DNA from: Pueribacillus theae
Lineage (GTDB): Bacteria; Bacillota; Bacilli; Bacillales; UBA6769
Reading direction: 5' to 3'
Assembly (NCBI RefSeq): GCF_003097615.1
Contig: NZ_QCZG01000029.1
Coordinates: forward strand, 1-47,229
Length of the DNA stretch: 47,229 bases
Shown piece by piece: positions 43,647-47,229 of this stretch. Position numbers and translations under genes: made by a program. Position 1 is the stretch's first letter, and every line of letters begins with the position of its first letter. Below the pieces are notes generated by a model. That model was given only the letters and a program-made list of their open reading frames with translations, was not told the DNA's origin and did no database searches.

Positions 43647-44007
43647 CTATAGTTGAATAACGATGCCCATAATTATTTCAAAAATGACGGAACAAACTAA
43701 CGTCCATATTGTTTGTATAATCACAAAAGAACTTAGTACACTGTGATGTTTGATGTTAGCTATATTTTTAGCAACTTTTAGATTGATTGGCACAAAGAAC
43801 ACGGAAAAAAGTAGTCCTCCTTGAAAGTGAAATACAAAAATGAATAATTGCTAAGTTAGCAGTTAAATCTGCTACTGCGCCTCCAATTAAAAAGAACGGA
43901 AAACCAGCCCATATAAAAAAAGTTAAAACTAATAGGACTGATGCCATGACAACTAACATAAAGTTACTTTTAAGCACCCTTAAATAAGTTTGAAAATATA
44001 GACTCAT
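43647..44007 (-). pseudogene. Small membrane protein gene broken by a +1 frameshift
   Basis: Behind a good AAGGTGG site, ATG 44007 opens a protein with two membrane helices (MLVVMASVLLVLTFFIWAG and FFLIGGAVADLTANLAIIHF). The frame then ends in a soluble-looking tail. In the next frame the text continues as a membrane protein (FHFQGGLLFSVFFVPINLKV, then SSFVIIQTIWTLVCSVIFEI) to a stop at 43647. Removing one T from the TTTTT run near 43835-43839 joins them into a protein of about 118 aa with four helices. So this is a recent frameshift, phase variation at a short homopolymer, or a sequencing error. Family not recognised. Confidence 0.6.
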
Positions 44008-44035
44008 TATTTTCCACCTTCTTATTTTTTAACAA

Positions 44036-44170
44036 TTATAAAAATCCATTAAAAAATTGTTCTTTAATATCTTTACTTTCCTTTTCTAAATCCTTGACCG
44101 CTTCCGTAAGGAAGAAATAATTACATTCTAAGATTTGATAAGCTAGAGGAAATTTAAATTTTTTCTTCAT
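44036..44170 (-). CDS. 44-aa small protein upstream of the membrane protein
   Basis: Opens at ATG 44170 with AAGGTGA 4-5 nt upstream and ends 28 nt before the membrane protein start, so the two form an operon. The sequence is KKKFKFPLAYQILECNY, FFLTEAVKDLEKESKD and a hydrophobic end (FFNGFL). No export signal. It may be a peptide with the membrane protein as partner (peptide/immunity or signalling pair), but nothing proves this. Confidence 0.5.
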   Translation of the reverse strand: MKKKFKFPLAYQILECNYFFLTEAVKDLEKESKDIKEQFFNGFL

Positions 44171-44389
44171 CTAGTCACCTTCTTCGTCTATTGAAAACGT
44201 CTTCTTTTTTAAAATTTTAAAGGCAACTTAGCCATTCCAACACAATCCGACAAAAAATTATAAAAGAAAGATGGAACAACTATGGCAAAACAAAAAATGA
44301 CTAATTACTTGGCGCATTCATTAAATTCTTGTTTATTGCGGCCAGTATGACAGGAAAAGGCATTGGGTAGCTGCCAGAACAACTTTGTT
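44171..44389. other. Intergenic region upstream of queT
   Basis: No convincing gene; a 22-codon plus-strand frame at about 44283 has a weak ribosome site and no features. On the minus strand TATAAT (near 44255) may be the -10 for the small operon at 43647-44170; a matching -35 is not clear. Confidence 0.3.
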
Positions 44390-44419
44390 TTGACAGCCGA
44401 ACAACGATTCTATTATACT
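44390..44419 (+). promoter_or_regulatory. Sigma-A promoter of queT
   Basis: TTGACA (44390-44395), 18 bp, TATACT (44414-44419). Transcription would start near 44426, about 14 nt before the riboswitch. Confidence 0.7.
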
Positions 44420-44439
44420 TATGAATTGTGAAGAATCAC

Positions 44440-44477
44440 CGTGGTTCGAAACCATCCCACGTAAAAAAACTAAGGAG
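44440..44477 (+). promoter_or_regulatory. PreQ1-I riboswitch
   Basis: Stem CGTGG (44440-44444)/CCACG (44457-44461), loop starting TTCGAAACCATC, then the A-rich strand TAAAAAAACTAAGGAG. This matches the preQ1 class I layout of a small hairpin plus A-rich tail forming a pseudoknot. The AAGGAG ribosome site lies in the tail, so preQ1 binding would block translation of queT. The downstream gene being a preQ1-type transporter supports it. Confidence 0.88.
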
Positions 44478-44487
44478 CCAATTGAAT

Positions 44488-44973
44488 ATGAATGTAAAAA
44501 CGCTAGTAAGCAACGGTATTTTAGCGGCATTGTATATTGCTGTATCCGCACTAATCCAACCGTTTGGATTTACGAATGTACAATTCCGTGTGTCGGAGAT
44601 ATTTAATCATCTTGTTGTTTTTAACAAGAAGTATATTTTCGGAGTGGTGTTAGGCGTCTTTTTTACGAATCTTTTTTTCTCACCGTTAGTTGCATACGAT
44701 CTCATCTTTGGTGTCGGGCATTCGCTAATTACACTACTTATCCTAATCGGTGCAAAGAAATTTATTAAAGGAATATGGCCACGCCTCCTTTTTAATACCG
44801 CTCTCTTTACGTTTACGATGTTTATTATCGCGTATGAATTAAAGCTGGCTTTTGGGGTTCCTTTTTTCTTCGGCTGGCTTACAACGGCAGCCGGCGAATT
44901 AACAGTGATGCTTATTGGTGCGCCGATTATGTATGCGCTAAATAAACGGATCAATTTTTCTAAAATGGTCTAA
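44488..44973 (+). CDS. queT: QueT-family queuosine precursor transporter (ECF S-component)
   Basis: 161 aa with about five to six membrane helices. QueT family pattern: ILAALYIAVSALIQPFGF, VQFRVSEIFNHLVVF, YIFGVVLGVFFTNLFFSP and FFGWLTTAAGELTVMLIGAPIMYAL. It is the substrate-binding subunit of an energy-coupling-factor importer for preQ1 or a related queuosine precursor, and uses a shared ATPase module encoded elsewhere. ATG 44488 follows AAGGAG, which belongs to the preQ1-I riboswitch, so it is feedback-controlled. A terminator at 44983-45014 ends this single-gene unit. Confidence 0.93.
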   Translation: MNVKTLVSNGILAALYIAVSALIQPFGFTNVQFRVSEIFNHLVVFNKKYIFGVVLGVFFTNLFFSPLVAYDLIFGVGHSLITLLILIGAKKFIKGIWPRLLFNTALFTFTMFIIAYELKLAFGVPFFFGWLTTAAGELTVMLIGAPIMYALNKRINFSKMV

Positions 44974-44982
44974 TAAAGAATA

Positions 44983-45014
44983 GAAGCAGTGAAACTTTTC
45001 GGTTTCATTGCTTC
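44983..45014. terminator. Terminator between queT and the convergent PIN-like gene
   Basis: GAAGCAGTGAAAC pairs with GTTTCATTGCTTC around a 6-nt loop. The plus-strand tail is TTATGTTT, and the minus-strand tail TATTCTTT, so it may serve both genes. Confidence 0.7.
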
Positions 45015-45848
45015 TTATGTTTCTGCGATAGGCAAACCTACATCTTGGGCGATCAACTTTACTGCTTCATCATATGTAAAAAGGATCATTTTCTGGCTGC
45101 CATGGAGGGATTCATGCATAAACGCTCCAATTTCTTTATCTTCAGGTTCATCCCCAAGATCATAGCGTTCAAGGAAAGCCGGATTTGGATCATCAAGAAC
45201 CTTTAAAATGCCTTTGTTTTCATAGGTTTTTAGAATGTCTTTCACAATCGGAATAACATTTTCCCATAAATCGAATTCATATTCACCCAATTCATCAAGT
45301 ACTTCATAAGTTGAGTTGCTTATCGTTAATTGAATAGGTTCTTCAGCCAATTCGGCAAGAATTTCGTAATCATGAACAAGCATTGATGCATCAACCGCAA
45401 TGGCATACCCTTTTGAATGTAAATTTACAATTTGAGCTTTTCTTTCTTGATAAAATTGCTCTATGCGTTTTTCAATTAATTTTTTCTGTCTGCCTCTCGC
45501 GCAAATTCCTGCATCGAGCAATGATAGAAAAAGCAATCCTAAAAGATTCAATTCAAAAGTGCTCTCACTCAAATGAATCCATTCGATTTTATTTGCGATT
45601 GTAAATGCAGTAACGGCTCCTAAAAAGAAGAAGCCTCTTAAAAAACGCCGGCTATATGCTTCCCCGAAGCCAATTCCAATGCTTGAAAAAACAACAGCAA
45701 GAAAAACGCTTGCATTCGGTTTAAATAATTTTGGGTGGACTTTCCAAAAATAGAAAAAACCGATGAAATGAAACCCGAGAAAATAGATCGTCCATTGAAC
45801 AACTAAATCATTGTTTATAAAATCTTTCACTAAAAAAGCAATGCCCAT
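45015..45848 (-). CDS. Membrane-anchored PIN-like domain protein
   Basis: 277 aa. The N-terminal half has about four membrane helices (WTIYFLGFHFIGFFYFW; VFLAVVFSSIGIGFGEA; GFFFLGAVTAFTIA; ELNLLGLLFLSLLDAG). A helical linker follows, then a PIN-like nuclease fold from about residue 150: AIAVDASMLVHDYEIL, YEVLDELGEYE, DEPEDKEIGAFMHE and ILFTYDEAVKLIAQDVGLP carry acidic residues at places usual for PIN metal sites. Unlike YacL there is no TRAM domain. Whether it cuts RNA is unknown. ATG 45848 has AAAGGA upstream. It is convergent with queT and downstream of the channel gene. Confidence 0.65.
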   Translation of the reverse strand: MGIAFLVKDFINNDLVVQWTIYFLGFHFIGFFYFWKVHPKLFKPNASVFLAVVFSSIGIGFGEAYSRRFLRGFFFLGAVTAFTIANKIEWIHLSESTFELNLLGLLFLSLLDAGICARGRQKKLIEKRIEQFYQERKAQIVNLHSKGYAIAVDASMLVHDYEILAELAEEPIQLTISNSTYEVLDELGEYEFDLWENVIPIVKDILKTYENKGILKVLDDPNPAFLERYDLGDEPEDKEIGAFMHESLHGSQKMILFTYDEAVKLIAQDVGLPIAET

Positions 45849-45901
45849 AAAACCAACTTCCTTTCTTCTTAGCCTTATACAGTCTATCAAAAACAGAAAA
45901 A

Positions 45902-45937
45902 ACTTTTCCCTTTTTTTATAAAAAATAAGGAAAAAGT
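45902..45937 (-). terminator. AT-rich terminator-like hairpin downstream of the channel gene
   Basis: ACTTTT and AAAAGT with inner CCTTTTTTTAT/ATAAAAAATAAGG form a long AT-rich stem between the channel stop and the next start. The minus-strand tail is T-rich. Confidence 0.45.
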
Positions 45938-45999
45938 CTGATTCTACATCATGAAATCACACTGATAACCGAAGCCGCTTTGCCATCACGTTTCTCTAT

Positions 46000-46800
46000 T
46001 CATTTTTTCAACATAGTTTTTAGTTCTTTTATGTCTGATTTCAAATCTTCAATTTCTGATGTATCATCTTTAATTTCTTTCGTCTCTTTTTCAATTTCTT
46101 CCGATATTTTCTGTGCATTATTTACAATTTCACCAACAATAAGATTAATCATGATAAACGTAGCAATAATGATAAACGACACAAAATAAAGCCATGACCA
46201 GCCAATTTCTTCGAAAATTGGCCGAAATACACCACTTGCCCATGATTCTAATGTAAAAACTTGGAAAAGCGTGATAAGACTAAGTTGCAAGTTCCCAAAG
46301 TACTCCGGCGCGATTTTTGAATAGAATGCTGTCCCAATCACCGCATAAACATAGAAAATAATTGACATGACGATAATAACACTTGTAATCGTTGGTATCG
46401 CCATAAACAACGCACGGACTACTCTTCTTAAAGAAGGAACGGCAGTAATGGCACGCATTACTCGAAGCACCCTAAAAATCCTTAACACACTAACATAGGG
46501 AGTATTATAGAGAATGACGCTTCCGAGCACGATAATAAAATCAAAAATATTCCAGTTGCTCTTAAAAAAACTTGCTCTTTCAACAATAATTTTTAGAGCA
46601 ATTTCAATCGCAAAGATAATTAAAATGATGTAATCCAGCAGAAGAAACATTCTCTTGTTCGGCTCAAAAACAGCCGGGTACGTCTCCAACCCGATCAAGA
46701 TCGCATTGACAATAATAAGCACTGTAATGAACATATTGAATTTATGGCCATTGATTAACGCTGCAAGCATCGTTCTTATTTTTGAATTGTTCCCACTCAT
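46000..46800 (-). CDS. Voltage-gated sodium channel, NaChBac family
   Basis: 266 aa, six membrane helices, forms a tetramer. The S4 helix VSVLRIFRVLRVMRA has four Arg at three-residue spacing (R107, R110, R113, R116). The selectivity filter is TLESWAS at 183-189, identical to the NaChBac filter that selects Na+. The S4-S5 stretch AVPSLRRVVRALFMAIP and FIMINLIVGEIVNNAQ in S6 also fit. The C-terminus (about 231-266) is a charged coiled coil (EEIEKETKEIKDD, LKSDIKELKTML). These channels support motility, chemotaxis and pH homeostasis in alkaliphilic or salt-adapted bacilli. AAAGGA precedes ATG 46800. Confidence 0.93.
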   Translation of the reverse strand: MSGNNSKIRTMLAALINGHKFNMFITVLIIVNAILIGLETYPAVFEPNKRMFLLLDYIILIIFAIEIALKIIVERASFFKSNWNIFDFIIVLGSVILYNTPYVSVLRIFRVLRVMRAITAVPSLRRVVRALFMAIPTITSVIIVMSIIFYVYAVIGTAFYSKIAPEYFGNLQLSLITLFQVFTLESWASGVFRPIFEEIGWSWLYFVSFIIIATFIMINLIVGEIVNNAQKISEEIEKETKEIKDDTSEIEDLKSDIKELKTMLKK

Positions 46801-46952
46801 CCTGCAAATCCTTTCTTTTTACGGCTTAGACTCTTTTACTTCACCCCTACCTTTTCTTTTCATTGTACAAGAAATAAATATGAAAAAAAGAATGAATTCA
46901 TGTATAATTTGCGAATGTAAAACCAAGCTATGAACGAAAGGAGTTGAACCCA

Positions 46953-47165
46953 ATGCCGAGAGAAAGTGATGATGTTGGAGTTGAAACAACACCAAACTTT
47001 GATGGAAGGCGTGAAAGTATTTTAAATGACGCAATTGGCAAAAAAATGGGCATCAAAATAGATAAAAAAGAAAAAAACCCTTATAATGTTGCTGAACTAA
47101 ACAATGAAGATATGAAAGAATTCGAAGGGCTAATGAGAGGGAACCCCGTCGACAACGAAAGGTAA
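46953..47165 (+). CDS. Small acidic-basic protein of unknown function
   Basis: 70 aa. GAAAGGAG lies 9 nt before ATG 46953. It is hydrophilic, with no membrane segment: PRESDDVGVETTPNF, NDAIGKKMGIKIDKK and MKEFEGLMRGNPVDN. Not recognised, though a strong ribosome site, a TATAAT at 46903-46908 and a terminator right after the stop argue that it is real. Such short hydrophilic proteins in bacilli are often sporulation- or stress-linked, but nothing here shows that. Confidence 0.7.
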   Translation: MPRESDDVGVETTPNFDGRRESILNDAIGKKMGIKIDKKEKNPYNVAELNNEDMKEFEGLMRGNPVDNER

Positions 47166-47170
47166 AATCA

Positions 47171-47196
47171 AAACCACCCGTGTGAACGGGTGGTTT
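47171..47196 (+). terminator. Intrinsic terminator after the 70-aa protein gene
   Basis: AAACCACCCG and CGGGTGGTTT are perfect 10-bp complements with a 6-nt loop, 5 nt after the stop codon. The trailing sequence is TGCTCT, so the T-run is weak. Confidence 0.75.
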
Positions 47197-47229
47197 GCTC
47201 TACGGCTGAAAGCCTTTGTTACTGGCCAG

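Overview
The window looks like a chromosomal segment of a low-GC, spore-forming Bacillaceae member (a Bacillus relative). Evidence: AGGAGG-type ribosome sites, TTG/GTG starts, sigma-A and sigma-54 type promoters, a Spo0E-like gene, a preQ1-I riboswitch with queT, and a NaChBac-type sodium channel. No rRNA, tRNA, CRISPR array, IS transposase or phage module was seen.

Region 1 (about 1-8.9 kb). A plus-strand catabolic operon (flavin oxidoreductase, carotenoid/stilbene-cleaving oxygenase, acyl-CoA ligase, thiolase) converges on a minus-strand SCP-x-like thiolase. Both units have a good sigma-54 (-24/-12) promoter, and a 22-bp palindrome lies upstream of the first. A 3-methyladenine DNA glycosylase gene and a Phd/ParE-type toxin-antitoxin pair follow.

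Region 2 (about 9-16.2 kb, minus). A tight operon runs OsmC-like protein, NCS1 permease, HyuA, HyuB-like, HyuB. It looks like uptake plus ATP-dependent opening of a cyclic amide or related carbonyl compound.

Region 3 (about 16.4-27.4 kb, minus). Ten genes form an acyl-CoA catabolic cluster: two SDRs, two acyl-CoA synthetases, a canonical enoyl-CoA hydratase, a PaaG-like isomerase, then kinase - small helical protein - ACAD10/11-type dehydrogenase - second kinase. The order kinase/small protein/dehydrogenase, with SDR and synthetase, resembles the lvaABCDE levulinate (4-hydroxyacyl-CoA phosphorylation) pathway. A 156-bp element with inverted ends interrupts the cluster.

Region 4 (about 27.5-42.4 kb). 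This is the most unusual part. Two paralogous, divergently transcribed hybrid receptors each carry a 7TMR-DISM-like sensor, two kinase cores and a receiver. Next to them are a REC-BTAD (SARP-like) response regulator, a class D sortase, a small protein and a 2009-residue adhesin ending in LPKTAT, the sequence type expected for class D sortases. The adhesin promoter region has an 11-bp-period direct repeat whose inner copy ends 8 bp from the -10, the geometry known for SARP activators. I infer a self-contained sense, transcribe, anchor circuit for a surface adhesin.

Region 5 (about 42.5-47.2 kb) holds small and accessory genes: a Spo0E-like phosphatase, an immunity-like protein, a frameshifted membrane protein with a 44-aa leader gene, preQ1 riboswitch-queT, a membrane-anchored PIN-like protein, a voltage-gated sodium channel and a small conserved-looking protein.
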